A stretch of 64,000 nucleotides of DNA, taken from CAYMUN01 sp964393835 (lineage in GTDB: Bacteria; Patescibacteriota; Saccharimonadia; Saccharimonadales; UBA4665). The stretch spans positions 8,425 to 72,424 of the forward strand of contig CAYMUN010000004.1 of NCBI GenBank assembly GCA_964393835.1, written 5' to 3'. The translations under genes were made by a program, and so were the position numbers. The notes beneath the pieces were generated by a model. The model ran no database searches. It saw only the letters and a list, made by a program, of their open reading frames with translations, and was not told the origin of the DNA. Within the stretch, counting starts at the first letter, position 1. Every line of letters begins with the position of its first letter. This document shows positions 1 to 7,684 of this stretch, piece after piece.

Positions 1-3
1 GGG

Positions 4-762
4 CTAGTCCTTGAGCCCTTTGCCGGTTAAGTCAATAAAGACATCGTCGAGGTTGGCCTGCTCGACTTGGATTTCTTTTTTAAAGCCGCGCTCCAGTAAT
101 TGCTTAATAAGTTTTTTGGGTGTATCAAGAGCGATGATCTTGCCATTGTCCATGATAGCGACGCGGTCACAGAGCAGCTCAGCTTCGTCCAAGTAATGGG
201 TGGTCATGATGACGGTTACGCCGCGATCTCTGACTTCGCGAATTAATCCCCAGAGGTTGCGGCGGGCCTGAGGGTCAAGGCCGGTGGTCGGCTCGTCGAG
301 GAAAAAGACTTGGGGGCTATGCACCAGGGCGGCGGCGATACTGAGGCGCTGACGCTGACCGCCGGAGAGCTGCTCAGCGTAGTTGTTGGCTTTTTCGCCG
401 AGCTGGACATCATCCAAAAATTCCCTGGCATTGACGTGTTCGCCGTAGGCGGCGGCAAACAATTCAATAATCTCGGTCAGCTTTTGCTTGTCCTGAAATG
501 CCGGGGTTTGGGGTTGGACGCCGATAATAGCTTTGACCTTGTTGGGCTCGTCAGCCACATTCAGGCCGTCGAGAGTGATCGTGCCGCCATCAATCTCGCG
601 CAAGGTTTCGATCATCTCAAGAGTTGTCGTCTTGCCGGCGCCGTTGGGGCCGAGGATACCAAAGATTTCACCTTTTTTGACTTCAAACGAGATACCGTCG
701 ACTGCCGGCTTGTCATCATAGACCTTTTTGAGATCTTTTACTTTTAGGATTACCTCTGGCAT
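4..762 (-). CDS. ABC transporter ATP-binding protein (ABC-2 exporter type)
   Basis: A 252-residue cytoplasmic ATPase that would power an ABC-2 type exporter; the substrate cannot be read from it. It has Walker A GPNGAGKTT at residues 38-46, the LSGGQ signature at 132-136, Walker B ending FFLDE near 153-157, a D-loop GLDP and the switch histidine in TTHYLDE near 189. The full single-domain arrangement and the DrrA-like length fit the family. No membrane partner lies upstream; it would be expected just off the left edge, downstream on this strand. Start ATG at 760-762. Family assignment is firm, cargo unknown. Confidence 0.93.
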   Translation of the reverse strand: MPEVILKVKDLKKVYDDKPAVDGISFEVKKGEIFGILGPNGAGKTTTLEMIETLREIDGGTITLDGLNVADEPNKVKAIIGVQPQTPAFQDKQKLTEIIELFAAAYGEHVNAREFLDDVQLGEKANNYAEQLSGGQRQRLSIAAALVHSPQVFFLDEPTTGLDPQARRNLWGLIREVRDRGVTVIMTTHYLDEAELLCDRVAIMDNGKIIALDTPKKLIKQLLERGFKKEIQVEQANLDDVFIDLTGKGLKD

Positions 763-778
763 AAGCCCTCAGTATAAC

Positions 779-816
779 AAAAAGTACCTGGTTATGAGTG
801 ATACCAGGTACTTTTT
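779..816 (-). terminator. Rho-independent terminator, usable on both strands
   Basis: A perfect 14-bp stem: AAAAAGTACCTGGT at 779-792 pairs with ACCAGGTACTTTTT at 803-816 around a 10-nt loop. The A-run and T-run ends make it work in either direction. It lies just below the stop of the small gene at 865-1062 on the minus strand, so it most likely ends that transcript. Confidence 0.85.
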
Positions 817-864
817 GTTCTCTCTTCTAAAAAATAGGTGGCCCGCGTTAACGGCGGGAGGAAC

Positions 865-1062
865 CTATTTGCTGCGCTTGACGGTCAAGAAACCGTTGCG
901 GGGGTTTTCGTTGACTTCCATGCCGGCTGGCAGGTCAGTTGCTTCTGGGCGCTGATCCTTGCTGAAGTAGTAGATGGTCTGCTCTTTGCCGCCGCGTAAA
1001 ACAACAGCCTTAGAGTTCAGGTAGTATGTAACGCCTTTTGAGTTAGTGTGCTTGTATGCCAT
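865..1062 (-). CDS. Small conserved-looking protein of unknown function (65 aa)
   Basis: The open frame extends to 1155, but the ATG at 1060-1062 is preferred because AGAGGGAG lies just upstream and a good promoter (1102-1131) lies inside the longer frame. The protein is small and basic: MAYKHTNSKG at the N terminus, a middle rich in beta-prone residues with LRGGKEQTIYYFSK, and NENPRNGFLTVKR at the C terminus. It has no signal peptide or membrane span. Proteins of this appearance are, from memory, common as single genes in Saccharibacteria, without assigned function. It is monocistronic, with its own promoter and terminator, which suggests substantial expression. Confidence 0.75.
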   Translation of the reverse strand: MAYKHTNSKGVTYYLNSKAVVLRGGKEQTIYYFSKDQRPEATDLPAGMEVNENPRNGFLTVKRSK

Positions 1063-1101
1063 GTGGAGTTCTCCCTCTCTTACAATTAGTAACGTACCCC
1101 T

Positions 1102-1131
1102 AACATACTCTGGTGGCTTTTTGTTTGTCAA
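1102..1131 (-). promoter_or_regulatory. Sigma70-type promoter of the 65-aa gene
   Basis: On the minus strand TTGACA (1126-1131) and TATGTT (1102-1107) are separated by 18 nt. The -35 is a perfect match and the -10 matches 4 of 6. The start codon is 40 nt further on, with a Shine-Dalgarno sequence between. Confidence 0.8.
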
Positions 1132-1239
1132 CCCCTTAGACCTATATTGCGGCATTTTTGCCTTGCGCTAATCAACCAGGTTGTATTACACTGGGTCGGT
1201 AAGCATAAAAGTAATAAAAGAGGTGGAGTGAGCGAAGTT

Positions 1240-1881
1240 ATGGATTTTTCTAACCGCAACGTACAACCGCAAGCTGCGGCTCCAGGTGCGCAGACTACAG
1301 CGGCCGGGAACCCAAGCCCGAGCAATAATAAAAAAGCTAAGCGCTCCGATAGAGGCGAATGGGCCCGAATTGGTACCGTTATATTAGTTGTCTTAGTCGC
1401 TATTTTACTGGGTGGAGCTATCGCTTTGGCCAGCATGGGCGGCAACGATATTAAGCCTGAGTCTAAGTTTGTTGACAGCAGCAAGCTACAAGCCGTATTC
1501 CTCAATACCGGCCAGGTTTATTTTGGCAACATCAAAACCCTTAACAGTAAGTACTTCGTAGTCAGCAATATCTATTACTTGCAGACCTCAAATAGCGCGT
1601 CTGGCTCGACCAGCAACGCCAACACCAGCGTCTCGCTCGTCAAGCTTGGTTGTGAGTTACACGAGCCATATGACCAGATGGTCATCAACCGTGACCAAGT
1701 GACTTTCTGGGAGAACTTGCAAGATAACGGCCAGGTGGCCAAGGCCGTCTCGACCTTTAAAAAGCAAAATCCCAGCGGTCAGAAGTGTGCCGACCAAAGC
1801 AGTAGCAGTAGCAGCAACAGCAGTAGCAGCGTCCAGAGCGCCGGCAGTAACAGCACTCCTAGCACTACCCCCAAGCCCTAA
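1240..1881 (+). CDS. Single-pass membrane protein with Ser-rich tail, unknown function
   Basis: About 213 residues from the ATG at 1240 (GGAG 11 nt upstream; a GTG at 1228 behind AGAGG is the alternative). Order of parts: a polar, Ala/Pro/Gln-rich cytoplasmic stretch of about 40 residues ending in basic residues; one membrane helix (TVILVVLVAILLGGAIALASM); an outer domain of about 100 residues with FLNTGQVYFGNI and SKYFVVSNIYYLQ; and a C-terminal low-complexity Ser/Asn tail. The topology is probably N-in with the domain outside. No known family recognised. It is the only gene on its transcript and ends in a strong terminator. Confidence 0.8.
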   Translation: MDFSNRNVQPQAAAPGAQTTAAGNPSPSNNKKAKRSDRGEWARIGTVILVVLVAILLGGAIALASMGGNDIKPESKFVDSSKLQAVFLNTGQVYFGNIKTLNSKYFVVSNIYYLQTSNSASGSTSNANTSVSLVKLGCELHEPYDQMVINRDQVTFWENLQDNGQVAKAVSTFKKQNPSGQKCADQSSSSSSNSSSSVQSAGSNSTPSTTPKP

Positions 1882-1905
1882 TTGATATTCTTTAACTAGG
1901 CCTCT

Positions 1906-1935
1906 AAACGTCCCTTCTAAAGAGGGACGTTTTTA
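1906..1935. terminator. Bidirectional terminator between convergent genes
   Basis: AAACGTCCCT (1906-1915) pairs with AGGGACGTTT (1923-1932) and is followed by more T. It sits between a plus gene ending at 1881 and a minus gene ending at 1940, so it can serve both. Confidence 0.85.
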
Positions 1936-1939
1936 GTAC

Positions 1940-2536
1940 TTAGCGGCGCAAGCGTCGCCCGGCTATATTCACGACAAACAACAGGCTGCTAACTACGGCG
2001 ATGACCATGCTCCAGCCAGCGACATCAGGTGACCATTTAGGCGTAGTAAAAGCGAACTTATACAGAGCGTCAGGGACGGGAGTAGTAGCCTCCGGGTTGT
2101 GTGCTAAGACGTACTGCTCAATACAGGGTACCCGGTTACGCCCCGATAAATCAGTTGTATTCTGTTGCTCACAGGCAGCCTGTGCGGCGCTATATAGCTG
2201 ACTGTTGCCTTGGGCGATCTGGTCACTTTGGGCAGTCACCAGGCGTTCGTAGGTATATTTTAGCTGGATCGGCGGGTAAACCGCGGTATTACCGGCATTG
2301 AGATTAGTATTCATATGGCTGGTAACGTAAGCCTGGAGTTTTTTGAGGGCTGCCTCGGTGTCACCGTTTTTTTGGTCAGCAGCATACACCGCGTCGCGGA
2401 GCTTGATCATATGCTCGTTGTTAGCCCTAAGCGCCAAGACACAGATCAGCATGCTGAGGGCGGCAACCGCCAAAATGTACCAGGGCTTGATACGTAAAAA
2501 CCGGTTCCGTAAGCGATGGTGATGATGTTTTGACAT
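1940..2536 (-). CDS. Two-span membrane protein, unknown function
   Basis: 198 residues. A His/Arg-rich start (MSKHHHHRLRNRF) is followed by a first membrane helix (WYILAVAALSMLICVLALRA). A helical outer region of about 130 residues follows, with two cysteines (AACEQQ and VPCIEQ) that could form a disulfide. A second helix (GWSMVIAVVSSLLFVVNIAG) and a basic end RRLRR complete it. This predicts a hairpin with both ends inside and the middle domain outside. Not a family I can name. The divergent MurC-like gene starts 57 nt away. Confidence 0.75.
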   Translation of the reverse strand: MSKHHHHRLRNRFLRIKPWYILAVAALSMLICVLALRANNEHMIKLRDAVYAADQKNGDTEAALKKLQAYVTSHMNTNLNAGNTAVYPPIQLKYTYERLVTAQSDQIAQGNSQLYSAAQAACEQQNTTDLSGRNRVPCIEQYVLAHNPEATTPVPDALYKFAFTTPKWSPDVAGWSMVIAVVSSLLFVVNIAGRRLRR

Positions 2537-2593
2537 ACCTGCCTACAGTATACGTAGCTGGACGCTAATCACGCCAGCCTGTACCCTATAAAT

Positions 2594-3937
2594 ATGCATG
2601 TCTACTTCTCAGGTATTGGCGGTGCCGGTATAGGCCCCTTGGCTCAAATTGCTCACCAAGTCGGCTACACCGTGTCCGGCTCTGACCAGCAAGCTTCTCA
2701 GTATCTCGAGTACCTGTGCCAGCACGGTATCACCGAAACGCATGTCGGGCAGACCGCTGAAGCGATCGCCGAGCTGCACGCCCGGCAGCCGATTGACTGG
2801 CTGGTCTATAGTTCCTCAATCCCTACTGATCATCCGGAATTAGTTTTTTGCCGCGAGCAAGGTATCAAAATCAGTAAACGCGACGAGTTGCTCAATCAAA
2901 TCCTGCAGGATCGCCAGCTAAAATTAATCGCCATCGCCGGCACTCACGGTAAAACTACCACTACTGCCCTCACTACCTGGCTATTTACTTCGTTAAATCT
3001 CCCTGTTAGCTACCTCTTGCCGGCCAAAACCAGTTTTGCCGAAATGGGCCGGTTTGATCCTAAGAGCGAGTATTTCATCTATGAAGCCGATGAATTCGAC
3101 CGCAATTTCCTGGCCTACGAGCCGGCCATCAGCCTGATCACCGGCGTCAGCTGGGATCACCACGAGATTTTTCCGACCCGGGAGGACTACCAGGCGGCTT
3201 TCCGTGAATTCATCGACCAGAGCGGCCACACGTTCATTTGGGAGGAAGACGCCGACTATCTCAGTCTCGGCCCGGCTACCGGCCTCGATATCCAAAAAAG
3301 CGACGATTCGCACATCAGTAAAATTTCTCTGGTCGGCAAATACAACCGCCTCGACGCCTGGCTGGCTATCCAAGCCGTCCATCGGGCTACCAAAGAACCA
3401 GTCGATAGGTTGATCGAAATCGTCAACCGCTTCCCCGGTTTGTCGCGCCGCATGGAACAAATCGCGCCAGGGCTATATAGCGACTATGCTCACACCCCTG
3501 AGAAAATTCGTGGCGCCATGAGCGTCGCCACCGAAACGGCTGCCGCCAGCGGGCAGAAACTGGTCGTTGTCTACGAGCCGTTAACCAACCGCCGCCAGCA
3601 CTACCTGCTTGACGACTACAAAGACTGCTTCAGCGGAGCGGATCAACTCTATTGGATTCCCAGCTACCTGGCCCGCGAGGCACCGGGCCAGCGCGTCATC
3701 CCTCCTGCCGAGCTCATCTCACACCTGGCCGATCCCTCGATAGCCACCCCAATGGAACGTGACCAAAACCTGAAGCATGCCATCCGAGAGCATCTGAAAT
3801 CCGGTGATATGGTAATCGCTATGGCCGGTGGCGGAGGCGGTTCTCTCGATGACTGGCTTCGCGAAGAATTCGTCCCTGACTCTGACTTTCAAACCTGGTA
3901 CAACCACCGCAAACAAGACAGCTTCGAGCAACTCTAA
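2594..3937 (+). CDS. murC: UDP-N-acetylmuramate--L-alanine ligase family (MurC/Mpl)
   Basis: 447 residues of the Mur ligase fold, which adds the first amino acid to UDP-MurNAc in peptidoglycan synthesis (MurC), or a recycled peptide in Mpl. The N-terminal domain has the Rossmann turn GIGGAGIGPLA (residues 8-18). The ATP loop GTHGKTTTT lies near 116-124, the acidic EADEFDR near 153-160 and WDHHEIFPT near 187-195. The C-terminal domain carries SDYAHTPEKIRGAM. The start ATG 2594 gives the usual first strand and has no Shine-Dalgarno. MurC is slightly favoured over Mpl. No other mur gene is in the window. Confidence 0.88.
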   Translation: MHVYFSGIGGAGIGPLAQIAHQVGYTVSGSDQQASQYLEYLCQHGITETHVGQTAEAIAELHARQPIDWLVYSSSIPTDHPELVFCREQGIKISKRDELLNQILQDRQLKLIAIAGTHGKTTTTALTTWLFTSLNLPVSYLLPAKTSFAEMGRFDPKSEYFIYEADEFDRNFLAYEPAISLITGVSWDHHEIFPTREDYQAAFREFIDQSGHTFIWEEDADYLSLGPATGLDIQKSDDSHISKISLVGKYNRLDAWLAIQAVHRATKEPVDRLIEIVNRFPGLSRRMEQIAPGLYSDYAHTPEKIRGAMSVATETAAASGQKLVVVYEPLTNRRQHYLLDDYKDCFSGADQLYWIPSYLAREAPGQRVIPPAELISHLADPSIATPMERDQNLKHAIREHLKSGDMVIAMAGGGGGSLDDWLREEFVPDSDFQTWYNHRKQDSFEQL

Positions 3938-3974
3938 ACCAAAGCGACGAGCTCGCGCATCCCTTTTGGGGAAT

Positions 3975-4023
3975 ATAGCATATATGCTATGGATAACAGG
4001 TACAGTCATAGCATATATGTTAT
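3975..4023. promoter_or_regulatory. Two tandem operator-like palindromes
   Basis: ATAGCATATATGCTAT (3975-3990) is a perfect 16-bp palindrome. A second copy with one mismatch, ATAGCATATATGTTAT, lies at 4008-4023. The 33-bp centre-to-centre distance equals about three helical turns, as for two dimers of a regulator on one DNA face. They lie 60-110 bp before the SDR gene. The regulator is unknown. Confidence 0.5.
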
Positions 4024-4097
4024 ATCGCTCTAAAGACAGTGGGCGGTCAAGGAGTTTTTAGTCTGAGTGATATACTTATGCCATGTAAAAAACAGCA

Positions 4098-4757
4098 TTG
4101 GTGTTTGGGCATAGTTCAGGACTTGGCCACGCAATTACTGAGAAATTACTGGCTGATGACTACACAGTAGTCGGCATTTCACGCTCAACGAGTGATCTAG
4201 AATCCGAACGATTGATTACTCTACAGGCTGACCTCTCAAAAGAGGCGGAGCTGGTATCGGTCGTTGATAAAATTAAGCGGGAACACGCGACTTTTGACGT
4301 ATTACTATTCGCGACTGGCACTTTGACAGCGCACGATATTAACAATGTAAACTACACAGACATGGAGTATCTCTACCGGATTAACACCTTTGCGCCAATG
4401 TTTATAGAATCCAGTCTGCTTGATTTAGTAAAGAAGAACTCAGCGGATATTATTAACGTGACCACGAGTGCACTTGTCGATTACTATCCAAAATTTGCCG
4501 AATATTCTTCCTCTAAGGCTGCTCTGGCAAAGTTCACCAAAGATCTCCAAAAAGAACTCCAAAATACCGAATGCCGCGTGCTTGATCTCTGTCCTAGTGG
4601 TTTTACAAGTAATATTTACAAAACTATGAGCGGCGATAAGATCGATCGCGATGAATCAAAACAAATGCAGGCCAGTGATTTAGCTAAGCTTGTCGTGTAC
4701 ATTATCGGGCTCCCAAAAAAGATGGAAGTTACTTATTTGTATATAAACCGGAAGTAG
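4098..4757 (+). CDS. Short-chain dehydrogenase/reductase, start region damaged
   Basis: About 219 residues of an NAD(P)-dependent SDR. The nucleotide-binding turn reads GHSSGLGH in place of TGxxxGIG. It has a Ser (TTSALVDYYP), the Tyr-x3-Lys catalytic pair (YSSSKAALAKF) and a PSGFTSN segment after the active site. The substrate is unknown. The natural start would be ATG 4083, because the frame there reads ATG TAA AAA ACA GCA TTG GTG and gives a normal first beta strand. Codon 2, however, is a stop. Translation would have to begin at TTG 4098, which keeps only LVFGHSSG of that strand. Base use is AT-richer than in the neighbours. It could be a recent pseudogene or a low-efficiency TTG start. 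Confidence 0.7.
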   Translation: MVFGHSSGLGHAITEKLLADDYTVVGISRSTSDLESERLITLQADLSKEAELVSVVDKIKREHATFDVLLFATGTLTAHDINNVNYTDMEYLYRINTFAPMFIESSLLDLVKKNSADIINVTTSALVDYYPKFAEYSSSKAALAKFTKDLQKELQNTECRVLDLCPSGFTSNIYKTMSGDKIDRDESKQMQASDLAKLVVYIIGLPKKMEVTYLYINRK

Positions 4758-4763
4758 CTAGCC

Positions 4764-5096
4764 TTAGCGATTGTCGCCGGAGCCTTGGAGGACGCCGCGG
4801 GCTTTGCGGGACTGGAGTTTGTCGAGATTTTGTTGGGCGATCGTTTCGAGTGGCAAGCCTAAGTGATGCGCAAAGACAGCTAAGTACCAGAGGACGTCGC
4901 CGACCTCTTTGGCCATGTCGAGTTTGTCTTGCTCGGAGACTTGGCCACCCTTGTCGCGGATGATCTTTTTGACCTTTTCGGCGATTTCGCCGGCTTCGCC
5001 GTTGATGCCCAGCACCCAGTGCAGCATGTCGCGAAATTCACTGTCAGTAGCAATGACGGTCGTCAGGGCCTGCTTTTGGTACTCGTCTAAAGTCAT
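4764..5096 (-). CDS. MazG-type nucleotide pyrophosphohydrolase
   Basis: 110 residues of the all-alpha NTP pyrophosphohydrolase family, which hydrolyses (d)NTPs to monophosphates and clears damaged nucleotides. The metal-binding signature is split between helices: GEAGEIAEKVKK (residues 33-44) and KEVGDVLWYLAVF (63-75). This is the single-domain short form. It follows tsaC on the same strand with only 3 nt between, so the two are probably one transcript. Which nucleotide is cleaved cannot be told. Confidence 0.88.
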   Translation of the reverse strand: MTLDEYQKQALTTVIATDSEFRDMLHWVLGINGEAGEIAEKVKKIIRDKGGQVSEQDKLDMAKEVGDVLWYLAVFAHHLGLPLETIAQQNLDKLQSRKARGVLQGSGDNR

Positions 5097-5099
5097 TCC

Positions 5100-5669
5100 T
5101 TATATTGTAGCATCGTCGATCTTGACGGCGCCGGGACGCAGGACTTCGATGGCGTCGTCGATAACCCGGATGATGGTCGATGGCTGGTGGTGTGATAGGT
5201 CACCGCCGTCAATGTAGAAATCAACTTCCTGGTCGAAATAAGCTTTAGCCTGATCGATGGTCGTGGAAGTCGGCTGGCCCGGATGATTGGCGCTGCTGGT
5301 CAGCAAGGGGCCGGTTTTTTGGAGCAGTTTAACCAGCTCGGGTTGATCAGGAACGCGCACGGCCAGGGCGCGTTGCCCTTGATGCAGGTAATCCAGGGTC
5401 GGGTCAGCAGCCGGGATGATAATGCTGACGGCTCCGGGCCAGAACTGCTCGACAGCTTTGAGATAGCGATGCTTAAGGCCTAGGGAGGAGAGCTGATCGA
5501 TGTTGGCAGCGATGATGGTGCCGGGTTTATGCTCGCGAGCCTTGAGCCTGTAGAGGCGCTCGACGGCTTGCGGATCAGCCGCCCGGGCGACCACGCCGTA
5601 AACCGTATCAGTCGGAATGACCCCGATGGCGCCCGGTTTTTGCAACTGGTCACTGGTAGTACTAAACAT
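5100..5669 (-). CDS. tsaC: L-threonylcarbamoyladenylate synthase (Sua5/YrdC/TsaC)
   Basis: 189 residues. It makes threonylcarbamoyl-AMP from Thr, bicarbonate and ATP, the first step to t6A37 in tRNAs reading ANN codons. Family marks are GVIPTDTVYGVVARA near the N terminus, YRLKAREHKPGTI, and the LLTSSANHPGQPTS loop. The length fits the YrdC-only form without the Sua5 C-terminal domain. It starts 5 nt after the stop of the upstream Pro/Glu-rich gene and runs into the MazG gene, so a three-gene operon is likely. The tsaB/D/E partners are not in the window. Confidence 0.92.
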   Translation of the reverse strand: MFSTTSDQLQKPGAIGVIPTDTVYGVVARAADPQAVERLYRLKAREHKPGTIIAANIDQLSSLGLKHRYLKAVEQFWPGAVSIIIPAADPTLDYLHQGQRALAVRVPDQPELVKLLQKTGPLLTSSANHPGQPTSTTIDQAKAYFDQEVDFYIDGGDLSHHQPSTIIRVIDDAIEVLRPGAVKIDDATI

Positions 5670-5674
5670 TAGTG

Positions 5675-6016
5675 TTATTTCGGAGTTTTGAGATAGGCGA
5701 TAACAGCTAGGGTAGCCAAGCCAAGGACGATGATGACCGTAGCGATGATGGCGGCGGTCACGCCAGGGGTTTTGGGCTTCTTGGGAGCCGGGGGAGAATT
5801 AGTAGCTTTTGGTGCTTCAGCCGGGGGCTTGGCTTCGTCTGTGAGTTCAGATTCAGGCTCAGATTCGGATTCGGATTCAGATCCGGGCTCGGGAGCAGTT
5901 TCTGGCTCAGCGGCTGGTTCAACCTGCACAGCTTCAGGCTCAGTCGTAGTCTCGGCTGGCTCGGGCGTAGCGGTAGGCTCGACGGGTTCAGTGGGCTCTT
6001 CGGGCTTAGTTTCCAT
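5675..6016 (-). CDS. Acidic Pro/Glu-rich tail-anchored protein
   Basis: 113 residues. The first 85 are low-complexity Glu, Pro, Thr and Ser (repeats of TEP, PEPAET, SESESEPES) followed by PAPKKPKTP. One C-terminal membrane helix (TAAIIATVIIVLGLATLAVIAYL) and KTPK close it. With no N-terminal signal it should be a C-tail anchor or a single pass with a long disordered flank. No enzyme motif. It is the first gene of the operon with tsaC. Function unknown. Confidence 0.65.
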   Translation of the reverse strand: METKPEEPTEPVEPTATPEPAETTTEPEAVQVEPAAEPETAPEPGSESESESEPESELTDEAKPPAEAPKATNSPPAPKKPKTPGVTAAIIATVIIVLGLATLAVIAYLKTPK

Positions 6017-6053
6017 ACGTATCTAGCATTGTAGCATGAAAGCATGAGCTTAT

Positions 6054-6872
6054 TTAGAGCTCGTACCGATGGCCGCGATGATGAATGAGCTCCTCGGCCA
6101 GCAGCTCTTTAATTACTTCGTCGAGACACGGATCCGGAATCTGGGCTTGGAGATCAGTAATCGAGTATGGCTGGTCGCCAAGTAACCTGATAACTTGGCC
6201 GCGAATCTGGCGGCGGGAGCCGGCAAATTTTGATTGTCGGGCACAACTTTTGCTCTGGCGGCTGGGATTACCGACGGTTTGTTTGAGATAGGCTCCGTAA
6301 TCCATCAAGGCCCAGTACCATTCCCTGGGATGCTCATGGTCGAGCGTTTCAGTCACCAGTTTTAGTATGGTTTTATCGACGATACCAGTTTTGTCGTTAA
6401 AAAAGTGATGGATAAAGACCGTGCGAATGTTGGTTTCGACAAATATGTCTGGCTGGTTGTAGGCATAGGCCAGGATAGCGCCGGCAGTGTTGGCACCGAG
6501 GCCAGGCAGTTTTTTTAATTCATCGGCTGAGGCCGGTAATTCTCCCTGGTAATCCTGCACAATCTGCCCGGCGGCCTGCCACAGAAATTTGGCCCGGCGA
6601 TTGTAGCCAAGACCGCTCCAGACGCGCAGTACTTCGCCCAAGGGGGCGCCAGCCAAGTTTCGTACGCTCGGAAAGGTTGTCAAAAACTGCTGGTATTTTG
6701 GGATTACCCGGCTGACTTGGGTTTGCTGCAACATCAGCTCGCTAACCATGATTTGGTAGGCGGCCGAACCGTCAGCCGGTAGCAAGCGCCAGGGCAGATC
6801 GTGTCGACCTCGTTGATTATAAAAATCCCACACTAGGGTTTGAAAAGCTGCTTTATCGTCAATCATGTCCAT
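6054..6872 (-). CDS. MutY-like HhH-GPD adenine DNA glycosylase lacking the Fe-S cluster
   Basis: About 272 residues from ATG 6872. It resembles MutY, which removes adenine opposite 8-oxoguanine. It has the catalytic-glutamate segment SELMLQQTQVSRV, a helix-hairpin-helix KKLPGLGANTAGAI and REWYWALMDYGAYLK. Two departures are visible. The usual HhH-GPD aspartate is replaced by Glu in FVETNIRTVF. The C-x6-C-x2-C-x5-C cluster ligands after it are absent, with one Cys in that stretch. The NUDIX-like MutY C-terminal domain is replaced by a short winged-helix-like tail. From memory, CPR genomes often carry this form. A TATATC box 5 nt before the ATG suggests a leaderless mRNA. Confidence 0.8.
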   Translation of the reverse strand: MDMIDDKAAFQTLVWDFYNQRGRHDLPWRLLPADGSAAYQIMVSELMLQQTQVSRVIPKYQQFLTTFPSVRNLAGAPLGEVLRVWSGLGYNRRAKFLWQAAGQIVQDYQGELPASADELKKLPGLGANTAGAILAYAYNQPDIFVETNIRTVFIHHFFNDKTGIVDKTILKLVTETLDHEHPREWYWALMDYGAYLKQTVGNPSRQSKSCARQSKFAGSRRQIRGQVIRLLGDQPYSITDLQAQIPDPCLDEVIKELLAEELIHHRGHRYEL

Positions 6873-6893
6873 CCATTGTATGATATATAGCAA

Positions 6894-7679
6894 ATGATTC
6901 AGTATGTGTTGCGTCTCGCAAAGCGCTTTGCCGTTTTGCTGCCTGGTATTGCTATCGCCTATCTTTCGGTGCGTGGAGTCTTCCCATATTTTGACCGCCG
7001 GCTGCCGCTGGCATTAGCTATATTCGTGACCTATGTACTGGCCGCCTATGTATTAATGCCCGCCTTGGTGCGCTTGTTTCGAGTTTTTCAGCAGCAGCCC
7101 GATCATCTGCCCTTGTACTGCGTAACACCTGACGGATTTGCTTCTGATCCGCTGAATATCGCGATTGTCGGCACGCGTCGTCAACTTATCACGGCCATGG
7201 AAGCCAGTGGCTGGATACTAGCCGACCGGCATACTGTCAAAAATGTGCTGCGGACTGTCCTCTGCATTGCCTTTGAGCAACCATATCCGGCAGCACCGAT
7301 GAGCAGCCTTTACCTCTTTGGCAGGAAACAGGATATCGCATTTGAAATACCGACCGGGCCGTCACCGAGCAGTCGGCATCATGTGCGTTTCTGGTCGACT
7401 AACCAGGGTGGCAATCTGACGTGGATTGGAGCGGCTTCGCTGGATACCGGTTTGAGTTTTATCAGACATAATCTACAGATCTCGCACATGATCGCTCCCG
7501 ATACTAACCGGGAACGTGATCTGATTGTCGAACGTCTGCGAGCCGCCAAATTAGTTAAAAAGGTAGCCCTGACCAAGCTCGGGAATCCCTACCGACTGAT
7601 CAACCGGGTGCTGCGCGGCTCACTTCACACCGATGGCCAGATGGCAGTCGTCACCCTAAAAAAGTCCAAGCCAGCCTAA
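6894..7679 (+). CDS. LssY C-terminal-domain membrane protein
   Basis: 261 residues. Two N-terminal membrane helices (about 10-27 and 37-62) precede a soluble domain matching the LssY C-terminal family: DPLNIAIVGTRRQL, GWILADRHTVKNVLRT, YPAAPMSSLYLFGRKQD, and IPTGPSPSSRHHVRFW, all in the usual order. LssY-type domains are found alone or behind PAP2 phosphatases in secretion-linked loci, and their biochemical role is not settled. The gene is divergent from the MutY-like gene with about 20 nt between starts, and convergent with the next gene with a 5-nt gap. Confidence 0.85.
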   Translation: MIQYVLRLAKRFAVLLPGIAIAYLSVRGVFPYFDRRLPLALAIFVTYVLAAYVLMPALVRLFRVFQQQPDHLPLYCVTPDGFASDPLNIAIVGTRRQLITAMEASGWILADRHTVKNVLRTVLCIAFEQPYPAAPMSSLYLFGRKQDIAFEIPTGPSPSSRHHVRFWSTNQGGNLTWIGAASLDTGLSFIRHNLQISHMIAPDTNRERDLIVERLRAAKLVKKVALTKLGNPYRLINRVLRGSLHTDGQMAVVTLKKSKPA

Positions 7680-7684
7680 GCGAC

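Noticed and set aside
1798..1850. AGCAGTAGC-type DNA repeats
   Set aside because: They are simply Ser/Asn codons of a low-complexity protein tail.
5675..6016. Plus-strand frame rich in Ser/Gly opposite the Pro/Glu-rich gene
   Set aside because: Shadow of a low-complexity coding sequence; no start signal, and the minus frame has a plausible membrane anchor and operon context.
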